A stretch of DNA of 64,000 nucleotides from Devosia sp. 67-54 (lineage in GTDB: Bacteria; Pseudomonadota; Alphaproteobacteria; Rhizobiales; Devosiaceae), in NCBI RefSeq assembly GCF_001899075.1, contig NZ_MKVA01000009.1, positions 265,878 through 329,877 on the forward strand, given 5' to 3'. This document shows, piece after piece, positions 35,185-44,101 of this stretch. The stretch's first letter is position 1, and each line of letters starts with the position of its first letter. The position numbers and the translations under genes are program-made. The notes under the pieces are model-generated. The model was given only the letters and a program-made list of their open reading frames with translations, made no database searches and was not told where the DNA came from.

Positions 35185-35850
35185 TCAGTCGCCGGCCGAA
35201 AACGAAAAGTTTTCGTTTTGGGCAGCGTGGCGCTGAAACTCGATCAGAGCCTCGCAAACCGCGACCGCTCCGCACTCACCCACCAGGGTAACGAAGTCCC
35301 TCAGCTTGTCTCCGAGCAACTCGGCCATTTCAGCGACAAGCGAGGGCTCGATACGCTGGCTGATCGCAGGAACGCGTTGCATCGCGGCAGGCAGCACGCG
35401 ATGGCTCGCAGCAGGCAGGCCAAGTTTCGCCCTGAGTTCTACAATCACCTCAGCGGGTTTGGCGGTCGGCCGATCGGCAATGAGTTCAGATAGAACAGCC
35501 CCGCGCTCTTCCTCCGAGTCCACGATCCTGCCCAACTCATACAACGCGCAAAGCTTGAAGGACCTCGCCAGTTTGAGCGCGGGACATGCCTGCGTGACGC
35601 ACCAGGCGAGTATATAGTTTTCCGCTGTTCGGATATGCAGACCACAGTCCGACTGCACCCACGCGGTGAACGTCCCGCGCGCCAGGCGGCTCTTCATCGG
35701 CAGGAGCAGCTGACCAATTGTCAGCGCGCGCTCGCGCATTTCACCGAGGGCGGCGACGACACAGAACGCCACGTGGGCTGCTTCCGTCCGCAAATTCTCG
35801 GGAATTTTCGGATCAGCGTCGCGTACCGCTTTTTTCGATGTCGAACTCAT
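35185..35850 (-). CDS. DUF3102-like protein
   Basis: This is a 221-residue soluble protein, MSSTSKKAVRDADPK.... The segment RERALTIGQLLLPMKSRLARGTFTAWVQSDCGLHIRTAENYILAWC matches the DUF3102 pattern: a helix, then G-x-F-x-x-W-x-x-x-C-G-L-x-x-R-T-A-x-x-Y. This is found in plasmid- and phage-borne proteins and resembles a DNA-binding fold. Its place one gene from the integrase supports an island-maintenance role, but the function is unknown. Confidence 0.65.
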   Translation of the reverse strand: MSSTSKKAVRDADPKIPENLRTEAAHVAFCVVAALGEMRERALTIGQLLLPMKSRLARGTFTAWVQSDCGLHIRTAENYILAWCVTQACPALKLARSFKLCALYELGRIVDSEEERGAVLSELIADRPTAKPAEVIVELRAKLGLPAASHRVLPAAMQRVPAISQRIEPSLVAEMAELLGDKLRDFVTLVGECGAVAVCEALIEFQRHAAQNENFSFSAGD

Positions 35851-36164
35851 TCACTACACTCATGTTCTAGCCAGACCTCCCACCAAAACGGTCGTTTGGA
35901 TCGATCGGGATTGCAAACGCATTCTTGCGGAGAGAATCAAAATGCTGAGTCCGGCACCGAAAAGGTTGCTCCACGATCGAGCTTGCGAAGCCATCTCGAG
36001 TTAGCTTCGCTTTCCTTGTATCGCTCGCAGGCGAGCCGAAGCGGATGCGGTCACCGCGCTCGTCAGACGGTCAGCAGCACAGCCCACACGATGTCTTGTT
36101 CTATTTGGCCCAGGTTCCGACGATGAGGCGGCGCGGTCTTACGCCTTGTTGCATGGACAACGGC
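35851..36164. other. intergenic, nothing recognised
   Basis: This 314-nt stretch lies between the integrase stop and the DUF3102-like start on the same strand. No ORF with motif support and no obvious hairpin with T-run. Confidence 0.4.
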
Positions 36165-37979
36165 CTACCAGGTTTTGATGACCACGAGCTCGCCCTCCAT
36201 CGCGCGCAACTTGGCCGTCAGCAGAATGTCGGCGACTTTCGTTTCCACCGAATTGGTTACGCTCAGCACAAGCTCCGTCTCCGTCCGCGTCAGGTGCTGC
36301 GCGCCGTAGCTATCGGCCACATCGCTGGCTTTATGCCCCAAGGCGCGTATGCGGATTCGCTTTGGCAGCTTCGCCTCGTCGTACCAGGTCGCGCGTGTAT
36401 GCCGGCCACCATACACAGTCAGATCCTGACGCTCGAAGGCGAAAGTTGCACGTACGTACTGCCAGGCTTTTGAGAACGTATGACCCCACATGATCTCGCC
36501 AGTGGACCGGCGACGGTATCGCTTCCATTCCGGAAACAGCATCTTCGTTCCCGCCCGGACCAGATCCGCGTGACGATCGAGAAGACCCAGGTCGAGCAAC
36601 AAAGGGTGGATGGGAACGAGCCGCGCGGATGCTTCCGCCTTCACCTGCTCCTCACCCTCGGCGTCGGGGCTCTTGTTACGATAGTCGAGGTACCAATGCC
36701 CATCGATGAACGTGACATCCTCGGTCCGCGTCCGGCCGATTTCGCTGGGCCGCACACCCATGAAAAAGATCAGCAGGAATGCCCAATAGATTTCGTTCTG
36801 GATCAGGCGATCCCCAGCCTTCCAATGTCGTGCCCTGGAGTGCGAGCCCGTGAAGAGCGGCAACGAAAACAATTTGACGATCTCGTCGGCGCGCCACGCA
36901 TCGCGCTTTTGGTCACGCCGGTTGCCTTTCGCCACCAGCTTGAATCGCGGCAGCTTGCCCTCATAGGCGCCGTGGTCGGCTGCCCACCGGAAGAAGGCGT
37001 GCAGACAGCGGTGATACGTGTTCGTGATCCGCGCACGCGACAGGCGGCGAAGCTTTTCCCACCCTTGACGCTGTGCATAGCAATAGCGGGCGTGAAGCGA
37101 CGTGGAATGCTCTGCTGGAATGGCGCTTGGATGTGGAATGTCGGGCAGCACATTCTCGATCGTCACGAAATGCCCCGGAGTGAGATCGCACATCCGCACA
37201 TCGCCGATGAGGTCAACGACGAAGCGCAGGATGAGACCGACATCATTTTCCGCGCTATTGGTGCCGGCTCTTATTCGCGCCTGCTTCAGGTATTCGCAGA
37301 GCACCTGGGACAGGAACGAAGCGGCGGCCAGAGCAGGCAGGCCCGTATCGTTGCTTTGCGCCGGCGCCCCGCCCTCGAGCACAAATGTCGGCTCGATGCT
37401 GCTCACCCGCGGCTGCTTGTCGTCACCGGCAGTCTCGCTGCCGGCGAACAGGCAGAAGGCATGCGCGCTTGCCGCAGATATCGTTGGCCGCTCCCGTTCC
37501 GGCACCAGCGGATCGGACAACTGCACGTCTTCGAGGCCCTTGCCCGTCCGGAGCGCCATCACCACCGGATCGAGGTCGCGTGACCGCGGCAGCGCGAATC
37601 CAGCGTGGACGTTTCGGCGCTGTGGCGGAAACACCGCGGTTTCGAGAGGCTGGTTGACGTTGCAAAAGCTCATCCACGCCGGCCAGAAGACCGGATCGGA
37701 GGCGATCTGGTAGTCCGATTGCCGAACCTCCGCCAGGAACCGGTTGACCATCAGCTCCAGCGCGCGACGCTCGACCAGGTCGCTCCCATCGATCCCCATA
37801 GCCTGGCTGTCGAGGCGGGGCATCTCCGCAGTGAGCAGGCTCGAACGGCTTGCAAGGTCGGCACTGGTCGCATCGAGGTGCATGATACGCACGCAGCCAG
37901 ACATGCGCCGACGCGACAGAAATCGCCTATCGAAAAAGTATCGTCCACCCTTGCGGACGACAAAAGGGGCACGCGCCAT
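36165..37979 (-). CDS. large tyrosine recombinase/integrase of a tRNA-associated island
   Basis: This is a 604-residue integrase. The N terminus MARAPFVVRKGGRYFFDRRF is the DUF6538-type arm found in alphaproteobacterial island integrases. The C-terminal catalytic domain shows the first Arg in FFMGVRPSEIGR, the lysine-bearing strand before RLVPIHP, H-T-R in GGRHTRATWY, the His in ALGHKASDVADSYG and a candidate nucleophile Tyr in the same segment. It starts 119 nt from the 3' end of tRNA-Met(CAT), the usual arrangement of an island integrated at a tRNA gene. It appears intact. Confidence 0.88.
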   Translation of the reverse strand: MARAPFVVRKGGRYFFDRRFLSRRRMSGCVRIMHLDATSADLASRSSLLTAEMPRLDSQAMGIDGSDLVERRALELMVNRFLAEVRQSDYQIASDPVFWPAWMSFCNVNQPLETAVFPPQRRNVHAGFALPRSRDLDPVVMALRTGKGLEDVQLSDPLVPERERPTISAASAHAFCLFAGSETAGDDKQPRVSSIEPTFVLEGGAPAQSNDTGLPALAAASFLSQVLCEYLKQARIRAGTNSAENDVGLILRFVVDLIGDVRMCDLTPGHFVTIENVLPDIPHPSAIPAEHSTSLHARYCYAQRQGWEKLRRLSRARITNTYHRCLHAFFRWAADHGAYEGKLPRFKLVAKGNRRDQKRDAWRADEIVKLFSLPLFTGSHSRARHWKAGDRLIQNEIYWAFLLIFFMGVRPSEIGRTRTEDVTFIDGHWYLDYRNKSPDAEGEEQVKAEASARLVPIHPLLLDLGLLDRHADLVRAGTKMLFPEWKRYRRRSTGEIMWGHTFSKAWQYVRATFAFERQDLTVYGGRHTRATWYDEAKLPKRIRIRALGHKASDVADSYGAQHLTRTETELVLSVTNSVETKVADILLTAKLRAMEGELVVIKTW

Positions 37980-38097
37980 CTGCGCCGACTCCGGTCAAAC
38001 AGAGTGACACATCGCGGTGTCACGTGTCCGACGGCCGCACGACCACAATCTCGCGATTTCTCAGGATTTCTGCAGGCTTCAAGGCGCCTGTGCGCCC

Positions 38098-38174
38098 TGG
38101 TAGCGGAGGAGGGATTTGAACCCCCGACACACGGATTATGATTCCGCTGCTCTAACCACCTGAGCTACTCCGCC
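38098..38174 (-). tRNA. tRNA-Met (anticodon CAT)
   Basis: This is a 77-nt tRNA on the minus strand with encoded CCA (TGG at 38098-38100 on the + strand). It starts GGCGGAGTAGCTCAG and has the anticodon loop ATCATAA, the T-arm GGGGGTTCAAATCCC and the acceptor end CCGCTACCA. The anticodon stem GCGGA/TCCGT and this overall sequence match the elongator tRNA-Met of alphaproteobacteria; tRNA-Ile with a lysidine-modified CAT anticodon is less likely. Its 3' half is the probable attachment site of the adjacent integrase. Confidence 0.93.
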
Positions 38175-38237
38175 GCGCGCCGAAGCCGGTGTCTGGGCTC
38201 CAGGGCGCGGCCTTCTTAGGTTTGGGCCCCTGCCCTG

Positions 38238-39644
38238 TCAAGCAGCCCTGTGGCCGGCGGCCCCGCCTTGCCGCACCTCGTCGCCGCGGCGGTCGAAATA
38301 GGCCCACACCGCTCGCAGGTCGGCCTCGAATTTCTTCAGCTCCTCGGCCTTGCGCGCCGCCTCCGGAATGCGCAGCAGATAGGACGGATGCACCGTGACC
38401 AGCAGCGCGGCCCCGTCCGGCAGCTCCAGCTTCTTGCCGCGCAGCGAGCTGATCGAGGCGGCCTTGCCCGTCAGGCTCTGCACCGCCGTCGCGCCCATCG
38501 CCACCACCAGCTTGGGCCGCACCAGCTCGCGCTCCAGCTCCAGCCAGAAGCGGCAGGCGGAAATCTCGCCGGCATTGGGCCGCTGGTGGATGCGGCGCTT
38601 GCCGCGCGGCTCGAACTTGAAGTGCTTGACTGCATTGGTGACATAGGTGCGCCGGCGCTCGAGCCCCACCGTATCGAGTACGCGGTCGAACAACTGCCCG
38701 GCCGGCCCGACGAACGGCTTGCCGGCGAGATCCTCCTGATCGCCCGGCTGTTCGCCGACGAACATCACCTCCGCCGTCGGCGGGCCTTCGCCGAACACCG
38801 CCTGCGTCGCATGCTCGTAGAGCGGACACCGCCGACAGCCCTGCACCGCCGCGCGGGCCGCGGCCAGCGAGGTGATCGCCTCCGCCGGGGCCGCCTCGGG
38901 CAGCGTCACCACTTTGCCGGGCTTTTGCATCGCCGCCTCCATGCTGGTGTCGACAAGGGAGGCAATGAGTTGAGGCGCCCAAGGGTTGCCTGCCGCCGCC
39001 ATGGTCCACGCCCGGCCGAAGATCGCGGCAAAATAGCCCGACCACGCGGCGGCCCCGGCAGCGTTGCGGGGCGCCCCGCCGCGCCGCGCGCCCCGGCCGT
39101 AGAGCAGCCGCGCGCCCGTCCAGGCGACCGAGCGATACGGCGCCAGCACGGCCCACGGCGCCTCGCCGAAGCGCTCGAGCAGCGCGGGCACCGACCGCTC
39201 GAGCACGTAATGCTGCGGCCCCACCCACGCCGCGAACCGCGGCCCGGCGTCCCCGTCGCGGATCGCCGCCAGCATCGCCTGGCTGTCGCGCCGCACTTCG
39301 GCCGCCAGCCGATGGAGCCTGCTGACATCGGGGTCCGAGCGCGCCTCGAGCAGGCCGCGGTCCTTCTGCAGGCGAAACAGCAGCCGGTAGAGCAGGCCGA
39401 AGCGCACCGGATCGCGATGGCAGATCGCCGCTTCGGCGAGCGCGATGAAGCCCGGCGGCACCACGCCCACGGCGCGGCGGCTGATGTCCTCGGGCCGGTC
39501 CTCGGGCATCGCGAACAGGTCGACGGCCGCCGCCGGATCGTCCCACGCCACCTGCTCCGGCCGCGTCCCGCCCAGCAGCAGCCCGCGCGCCGCCAGCCGC
39601 CATTCGGCGAAATCGTTGAGCGATGTGAGCCGCACCCGTCGCAT
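38238..39644 (-). CDS. UdgX-type uracil-DNA glycosylase fused to DUF4130
   Basis: This is a 468-residue two-domain protein. Residues 1 to about 245 form a DUF4130 domain (LTSLNDFAEWRLAARGLLL; QHYVLERSVPALLERF). From about 270 a family-4-like uracil-DNA glycosylase follows: CRRCPLYEHATQAVFGEGP (iron-sulfur cysteines), GEQPGDQEDLAGKPFVGPAG (active site) and the KRRIH loop whose His forms a covalent link to the abasic site in UdgX. The late VTVHPSYLLR motif is also present. UdgX proteins bind tightly to uracil-containing DNA. The radical-SAM gene often found before this fusion is not next to it here. Confidence 0.9.
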   Translation of the reverse strand: MRRVRLTSLNDFAEWRLAARGLLLGGTRPEQVAWDDPAAAVDLFAMPEDRPEDISRRAVGVVPPGFIALAEAAICHRDPVRFGLLYRLLFRLQKDRGLLEARSDPDVSRLHRLAAEVRRDSQAMLAAIRDGDAGPRFAAWVGPQHYVLERSVPALLERFGEAPWAVLAPYRSVAWTGARLLYGRGARRGGAPRNAAGAAAWSGYFAAIFGRAWTMAAAGNPWAPQLIASLVDTSMEAAMQKPGKVVTLPEAAPAEAITSLAAARAAVQGCRRCPLYEHATQAVFGEGPPTAEVMFVGEQPGDQEDLAGKPFVGPAGQLFDRVLDTVGLERRRTYVTNAVKHFKFEPRGKRRIHQRPNAGEISACRFWLELERELVRPKLVVAMGATAVQSLTGKAASISSLRGKKLELPDGAALLVTVHPSYLLRIPEAARKAEELKKFEADLRAVWAYFDRRGDEVRQGGAAGHRAA

Positions 39645-39682
39645 GCGCGTTCACTTTATGTTCTCACGCGATCGCTGTCAAA

Positions 39683-39718
39683 CCGCAAAACAAGGAGCCT
39701 GCCGCGCGGGCAGGCTCC
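39683..39718 (-). terminator. intrinsic terminator after the vWA gene
   Basis: GGAGCCTGCC (39694-39703) pairs with GGCAGGCTCC (39709-39718). On the minus strand the stem is followed by TTGTTTTG. It lies 40 nt after the vWA stop in the direction of transcription. Confidence 0.75.
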
Positions 39719-39757
39719 AGTCCGGATCGCGCCGGGAGGCGGAGCGCGATCGATGCG

Positions 39758-41827
39758 TCAGTTCGTGACGGGCCTGGCGCCGGTGGTCCGCGACGTGCCG
39801 GTCTTGCCGCCGGTCGGGTCGTCGTAGACCGACTTGCCGCCGCCGGCGTGGTCGGGGGCGAGCAGCGCCGCCACCTTGACCAGTTGCACGAACTCGGCGC
39901 GGTAGCCGTCGGCATCGCTGCCCTTGGCGCCATTGGCGAGGTCGGCGATCTGCTGCCAGCTCAGCGTCTCGCCATAGGCCGAGCCCTTGAGCTTCTGCCC
40001 GAAGGCCGCCACTGCCGCCGCAAAGCGCTGGTCGTTGCCGGCCGCCGCAAGCTCGCCCACCACCAGATCCTTGGTGATCGGCGCCGTGATCAGCTTGCTG
40101 GCGTCGCCCTCGGGCGCCTTGTAGCGGATCTTGAGGAAACCGAGCTCGTCGCTGCTCGCCGCCGGTGCCGCCGACGATGCGCCATAGCGCAACGGATCGT
40201 TGAGCTCGGCGCCGCTGCCCACCGGCGTGATCTCGTAGAGCGCCGTTACGGTGTGGCCCGCGCCGATGTCGCCGGCATCCACCTTGTCGTTGTTGAAATC
40301 CTCGTTGGCGAGCGCCCGCGTCTCGTAGCCGATCAGCCGGTATTCGCTGATCTGCGCCGGGTTGAACTCCACCTGGATCTTCACGTCCTTGGCGATGGTC
40401 ACCAGGTTGGCGCCGCCTTCTTCCACCAGCACCTTCTGCGCTTCCTGGAAATTGTCGATGTAGCTGGCATTGCCGTTGCCGTTCTGCGCCAGCGCCTGCA
40501 TCAGCGCATCGTCGAGATTGCCGCGGCCGAAGCCGAGCACGCTGAGCGAAATCCCGCGGTCGCGCTGCGTCTTGATATAGGCCTTGAGCTGGTCCGGCTG
40601 ATCGATGCCGACATTGAAGTCGCCGTCGGTCGCGAGGATCACCCGGTTCACCGTCCCGTCCGCCCTGGCGCCGGCATTCACCTCATAGGCCAGCGCGATG
40701 CCGTCGGCGCCATTGGTCGCCCCCTCCGGCGACAGCGCATCGATGGCGCCGAGGATCGCCCCCCGGTCCGACGCCCTGGTGGGCTTGAGCGCAATCCCCG
40801 CCGAGCCGGCATAGGTCACGATCGACACCGTGTCGTCCGGCCCGAGCGTATCGACCAAGAGGCCAAAGGCGCGCTTCAGCAGCGGCAGCTTGTTGGGCTC
40901 GTCCATCGATCCCGACGTATCGATCAGGAACGTCAGATTCTCCGGCTGCCGCGCCGCCGGCGGCGGCACATAGCCCTTGATGCCGATCTCCAGCAATTGC
41001 GTCCTGGGGTTCCAGGGCGTCGGGATCACCGCCATCGTCGCCTTGAACGGCACCTCCTGCGACGCCGGCGCCGGATAGTCGTACGGGAAATAGTTGATCA
41101 GCTCTTCGAGCCGCACCGCGTCGGGGGCGGGCAGATAGCCGTCCTTCAGCACGCTGCGCACATAGGCGTAGGACGCCGTATCGACATCGATCGAGAAGGT
41201 CGACACCGGGTCGGCCGCCGTCACCTTGACGCCGTTCTCGGTGAATTTCTGGAATGTGTCGCCGCTCTGCTGGTACGGCACCGGCTGCGCCATGCCGCTC
41301 ATCGTCGCGTTCGCAATGGCCTTGGGCACCGCGAAGGCGCGTGTCATCGGCGCCGCCGCGACCGGCGGAGCGCCGGCCGCGAGCTGGTCCATCGCCGGCG
41401 CCGCCTCCTGCGTCATCGTCGTGGCGCTGCCCGCAACCCGCCCTTCCGCATCCCCCGCCGCGGCATTGGCCGGCGCCGTCGGCGCCACCGACGCGCTGGC
41501 CTTGGCCTGCGGCGCTGCCGCCGCGGTCGTCGCCGGCGCCGCCACCGGCGGCTGCCCCTCCATCCGGTGCGACGTCGCGGTATAGAGCTGCGTGCCCAGC
41601 GGCAGCAGCACCAGTGCCGCCACCGCCGTGGTCAGCGGCACGCCGAGCCCGGCGCCCATCGTCCAGCGGTTCAGCCAGCCGCCCTTGCGCGCCGCCGCCT
41701 TGGGTTGCGCCTTGTCGAACGCCACCATCGCGGCATTGAGCGCCAGCTTCCGCGCTTCGGGCGAAGGCGCGCCGGTCCGCAGCAGCTTCAGGGTCGAAAG
41801 GGCATCGTCGGTCATCTTGTCGTCCAT
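39758..41827 (-). CDS. membrane-anchored vWA-domain protein (YfbK-like) coupled to a sigma factor
   Basis: This is a 689-residue protein. Residues 1-55 are cytoplasmic, followed by one membrane helix (GLGVPLTTAVAALVLLPLG) and an Ala/Pro-rich linker. A vWF_long-type region (DPVSTFSIDVDTASYAYVR) precedes the vWA domain with MIDAS motif FLIDTSGSMDE near residue 305 and RVILATDGDFNVG. A C-terminal DUF3520-type region ends RTTGARPVTN. Its ATG overlaps the stop of the upstream ECF sigma gene, so the two are translationally coupled. The cytoplasmic N terminus could act as the anti-sigma determinant, with the vWA part sensing the periplasm; this is inference. Confidence 0.87.
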   Translation of the reverse strand: MDDKMTDDALSTLKLLRTGAPSPEARKLALNAAMVAFDKAQPKAAARKGGWLNRWTMGAGLGVPLTTAVAALVLLPLGTQLYTATSHRMEGQPPVAAPATTAAAAPQAKASASVAPTAPANAAAGDAEGRVAGSATTMTQEAAPAMDQLAAGAPPVAAAPMTRAFAVPKAIANATMSGMAQPVPYQQSGDTFQKFTENGVKVTAADPVSTFSIDVDTASYAYVRSVLKDGYLPAPDAVRLEELINYFPYDYPAPASQEVPFKATMAVIPTPWNPRTQLLEIGIKGYVPPPAARQPENLTFLIDTSGSMDEPNKLPLLKRAFGLLVDTLGPDDTVSIVTYAGSAGIALKPTRASDRGAILGAIDALSPEGATNGADGIALAYEVNAGARADGTVNRVILATDGDFNVGIDQPDQLKAYIKTQRDRGISLSVLGFGRGNLDDALMQALAQNGNGNASYIDNFQEAQKVLVEEGGANLVTIAKDVKIQVEFNPAQISEYRLIGYETRALANEDFNNDKVDAGDIGAGHTVTALYEITPVGSGAELNDPLRYGASSAAPAASSDELGFLKIRYKAPEGDASKLITAPITKDLVVGELAAAGNDQRFAAAVAAFGQKLKGSAYGETLSWQQIADLANGAKGSDADGYRAEFVQLVKVAALLAPDHAGGGKSVYDDPTGGKTGTSRTTGARPVTN

Positions 41828-42405
41828 CACAAAAGTCCCCTCAGGGTCTTTTTCGCTTCGTGTATGTGCCAGGAGACCGTGGCCTCCTTGCATCCCATGA
41901 TCCCGGCGGCCTCGGCGTGGCTCATGTCCTCCGCATAGACCAGCATGATCGCTTCGCGCTGCTTTTCGGGTAGCTCGCTCACCGCGGTCCAGATTTCCCG
42001 GGCTGTCGTCGCCTCCTCCTGCTCGCCCGGATCGTCTTCCGGATGCACCAGCGTAAATGCGTCGATGTTGCGGTCGCGCCGGCTGCTCGAGCGCTGCATG
42101 TCGCGCACCATGTTGAGCGTCACGCGGTAGAGCCAGCTGGTGAACGCCGAGCGCCCGTCGAAGCTCTGGATCGCCGTGGCCAGCTTGATGCAGACTTCCT
42201 GCGCGATGTCCTCGGCATCCGATTTCCGGCCCGTCCATTTGCAGGCGGTGCGGAAGATGAAGTCGTAGTGCTCCTCGACCAGCTGGCCGAACGCCGCGCG
42301 GTCACCCGCCTTGGCGAGGCCGACCAGCGACAGCGTGCGGGCGGCCACCGCGGACCGCGCTGGCATTTCGGCAGATTGCGGCGTCAGCACCAAAGACCCG
42401 TTCAC
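41827..42405 (-). CDS. ECF RNA polymerase sigma factor
   Basis: This is a sigma-70 family ECF factor with region 2 (FGQLVEEHYDFIFRTACKWT...DAEDIAQEVCIKL) and region 4 (LPEKQREAIMLVYAEDMSHAEAAGIMG) with the HTH. The two are separated by an acidic linker rich in Glu (HPEDDPGEQEEATT). The start is uncertain. GTG 42405 has AAGGG 10 nt upstream; ATG 42366 and ATG 42462 are alternatives. It is co-transcribed with the vWA membrane protein. An inverted repeat TGGCA-TCTT-TGCCA at 42425-42438 lies upstream of the chosen start and may be part of its promoter region. Confidence 0.9.
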   Translation of the reverse strand: MNGSLVLTPQSAEMPARSAVAARTLSLVGLAKAGDRAAFGQLVEEHYDFIFRTACKWTGRKSDAEDIAQEVCIKLATAIQSFDGRSAFTSWLYRVTLNMVRDMQRSSSRRDRNIDAFTLVHPEDDPGEQEEATTAREIWTAVSELPEKQREAIMLVYAEDMSHAEAAGIMGCKEATVSWHIHEAKKTLRGLL

Positions 42406-42513
42406 CCTCGTCAGACCCTTGAATTGGCATCTTTGCCAGTGAGACGCCCCGCCCGGAACCATCCTTGGGTCGATTTGCGATTATTTCTCGCCGGAATGGC
42501 GCCGGCCCATCGC

Positions 42514-42553
42514 CCCCCTCCCCCGCTTGCGGGGAGGGGCCGGGGGTGGGGGC
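42514..42553. repeat. GC-rich REP-like hairpin element
   Basis: Pyrimidine-rich CCCCTCCCCCG pairs with CGGGGAGGGG (42531-42540) across CTTG. A GGGGGTGGGGG tail follows. This form of extragenic palindrome is widespread in alphaproteobacterial intergenic regions. Only one copy was noticed in this window. Confidence 0.55.
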
Positions 42554-42642
42554 CACAACCACGATGCAGGCGAACTGGCGACGGCTCCCGCGCGACAACC
42601 TGAAGTCTTGCCTTCCCCCGCGCGCTCGGGCTAGCTCCCCCC

Positions 42643-42828
42643 ATGAGCGACCCAGCCCCCCTCAGCCCTTTCAAACTGACGCCACCGCGCATCCTCATCC
42701 TGGTGCTGGGGGTCCTCGCCCTCGTCATGATCATCGGGGGGATCGCCGGCGGTGTCGGCAACTACCAGGCCCTGCGCGAAGCCAACCAGGACGCCACGGC
42801 CTCCTCGTCCTCCTCGAGCACCCCTTAG
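42643..42828 (+). CDS. small single-pass membrane protein
   Basis: This 61-residue protein has a short cytoplasmic N terminus (MSDPAPLSPFKLTPPR), one hydrophobic helix (ILILVLGVLALVMIIGGIAG) and a soluble tail ending in a serine run. The function is unknown. It is followed 12 nt later by a second protein of the same size and layout, suggesting a pair. Confidence 0.55.
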   Translation: MSDPAPLSPFKLTPPRILILVLGVLALVMIIGGIAGGVGNYQALREANQDATASSSSSSTP

Positions 42829-42840
42829 GCGCGGGCTCCG

Positions 42841-43026
42841 ATGCGACCCGGCGAACAATCGCGCAACCCAAACCACGACGAAGCGGCGCCCGCGCGGTTC
42901 GCCGTGCTGCTGATCCTGGTCTTCGTGCTGCTTGCCGGCATCATGGGCGTCGTCACCGGCTCGTTCACCGTCGAGCATTTCAAGCCCACGGTGCCGCCGA
43001 AATCGAGCCCGATCACCGTGCCTTGA
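42841..43026 (+). CDS. small single-pass membrane protein (paired)
   Basis: This 61-residue protein has a hydrophilic N terminus (MRPGEQSRNPNHDE), a helix (FAVLLILVFVLLAGIMGVV) and a short Pro-rich tail. Its 3' end overlaps the convergent gene by 14 nt. Function unknown. Confidence 0.55.
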   Translation: MRPGEQSRNPNHDEAAPARFAVLLILVFVLLAGIMGVVTGSFTVEHFKPTVPPKSSPITVP

Positions 43027-43930
43027 ACGGCGACCGGCGTCGGCGCGTCGCGACCTTGCCGGTGCGGATGTAGTTGAGGATCTGCTCGCGCCGCCCGAGC
43101 CGGAGGATGACGATCGTCGAATAGATCGCCGCTCCACCGATCGACAGCGCCAGGGCGCCGGCCATGAGGTCGAGGACTTGGTCCAATAATGCCTCCCGTT
43201 GCAGTTGTCCCCCGACAATGTCCACAATCACCCTGATGCCGTTCGGCACCGCCCATGCGATCATCGCGATCACCAGCACGCTGGTCACCGCGATGCGATC
43301 CATCGCCTGCCGCACGAAATTCGGCGCGCGCCGCGCGAACGGTCCCTTCAGCGCCATCACCACATGCGGCAGCATGTCGGAGGCGAAGGCATGCGCGTTG
43401 GTCTTGCGCAGCTTCAGCGCCTTGATGCAGCGCAGCAGCGCTCCGAACTGGTCGCCGCTGAGCGGCTGGTCGGCCTCCAGCGTTTCGTACAGCTCGTCGA
43501 GCAGCTTGGGATTGCGTGTCCGCATGCCCGCCAGCGCCAGCACCATTTCCTTGTAGGTCGGCAGCGTCTCCGGTTCGCGGAAATTGATCTCGATGTCGTC
43601 GCCGTCATAGCGATAGACCAGCCGCGCATAGGCCCGGAAGCATTCGCCCAGATCGCCGACCACGAAGCGCCGCGACAGCGAGGCGAGCAGCCCCGGCCGG
43701 TCGTCCGAGAGATTGCCGTGCTCGATGGTGAACACCACGCTCCGGCGGTCGCGCGAAATGCCGCCGCTGACGAACAGCACATACTCGCGGCCGTGCCGGA
43801 CGAAGCGATACTGGTCGCCCTCCCCGCCCGGCCCGCGCTCCTTGAGCCGCAGCGCCACGCCGCGCACGTCGTCGCGCACGGCCGTCAGCCCGCCCGTCAG
43901 GTCGGGAAAGCGCTCGTCGATGGCAAACAT
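43013..43930 (-). CDS. hypothetical protein with C-terminal membrane helices
   Basis: This is a 305-residue protein. ATG 43930 is chosen because GGAG lies 6 nt upstream. The first 190 residues are soluble (MFAIDERFPDLTGGLTAVRD...). Two membrane helices follow (VTSVLVIAMIAWAVPNGIRV and LMAGALALSIGGAAIYSTIV) and then an Arg/Lys-rich tail. No known domain was recognised. It stands alone between a pair of small membrane protein genes and mnmA. Confidence 0.65.
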   Translation of the reverse strand: MFAIDERFPDLTGGLTAVRDDVRGVALRLKERGPGGEGDQYRFVRHGREYVLFVSGGISRDRRSVVFTIEHGNLSDDRPGLLASLSRRFVVGDLGECFRAYARLVYRYDGDDIEINFREPETLPTYKEMVLALAGMRTRNPKLLDELYETLEADQPLSGDQFGALLRCIKALKLRKTNAHAFASDMLPHVVMALKGPFARRAPNFVRQAMDRIAVTSVLVIAMIAWAVPNGIRVIVDIVGGQLQREALLDQVLDLMAGALALSIGGAAIYSTIVILRLGRREQILNYIRTGKVATRRRRSPFKAR

Positions 43931-44101
43931 CGGCACTCCGCGGTGAACCCGAGACGAGTTCAACAGCAAAACACCGGAGAATTTCGAAATCGCTACGCTC
44001 TATTGCGAGACCGGCTGGTGACGAAGCCTTAAGCAATATCCGGCCCGGGCCGGACCCGCGCAGCCGGTCCCTTCTGCGGCGGCCGCCGGTCATTCCCGCG
44101 T

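Noticed and set aside
39848..41938. 696-codon open frame on the + strand
   Set aside because: It is antisense to the vWA and sigma genes; extreme Arg content and no domains.
42514..42553. possible rho-independent terminator of the sigma factor's upstream neighbour
   Set aside because: There is no T-tract on either strand and no gene ending just before it; better explained as a REP-like element.
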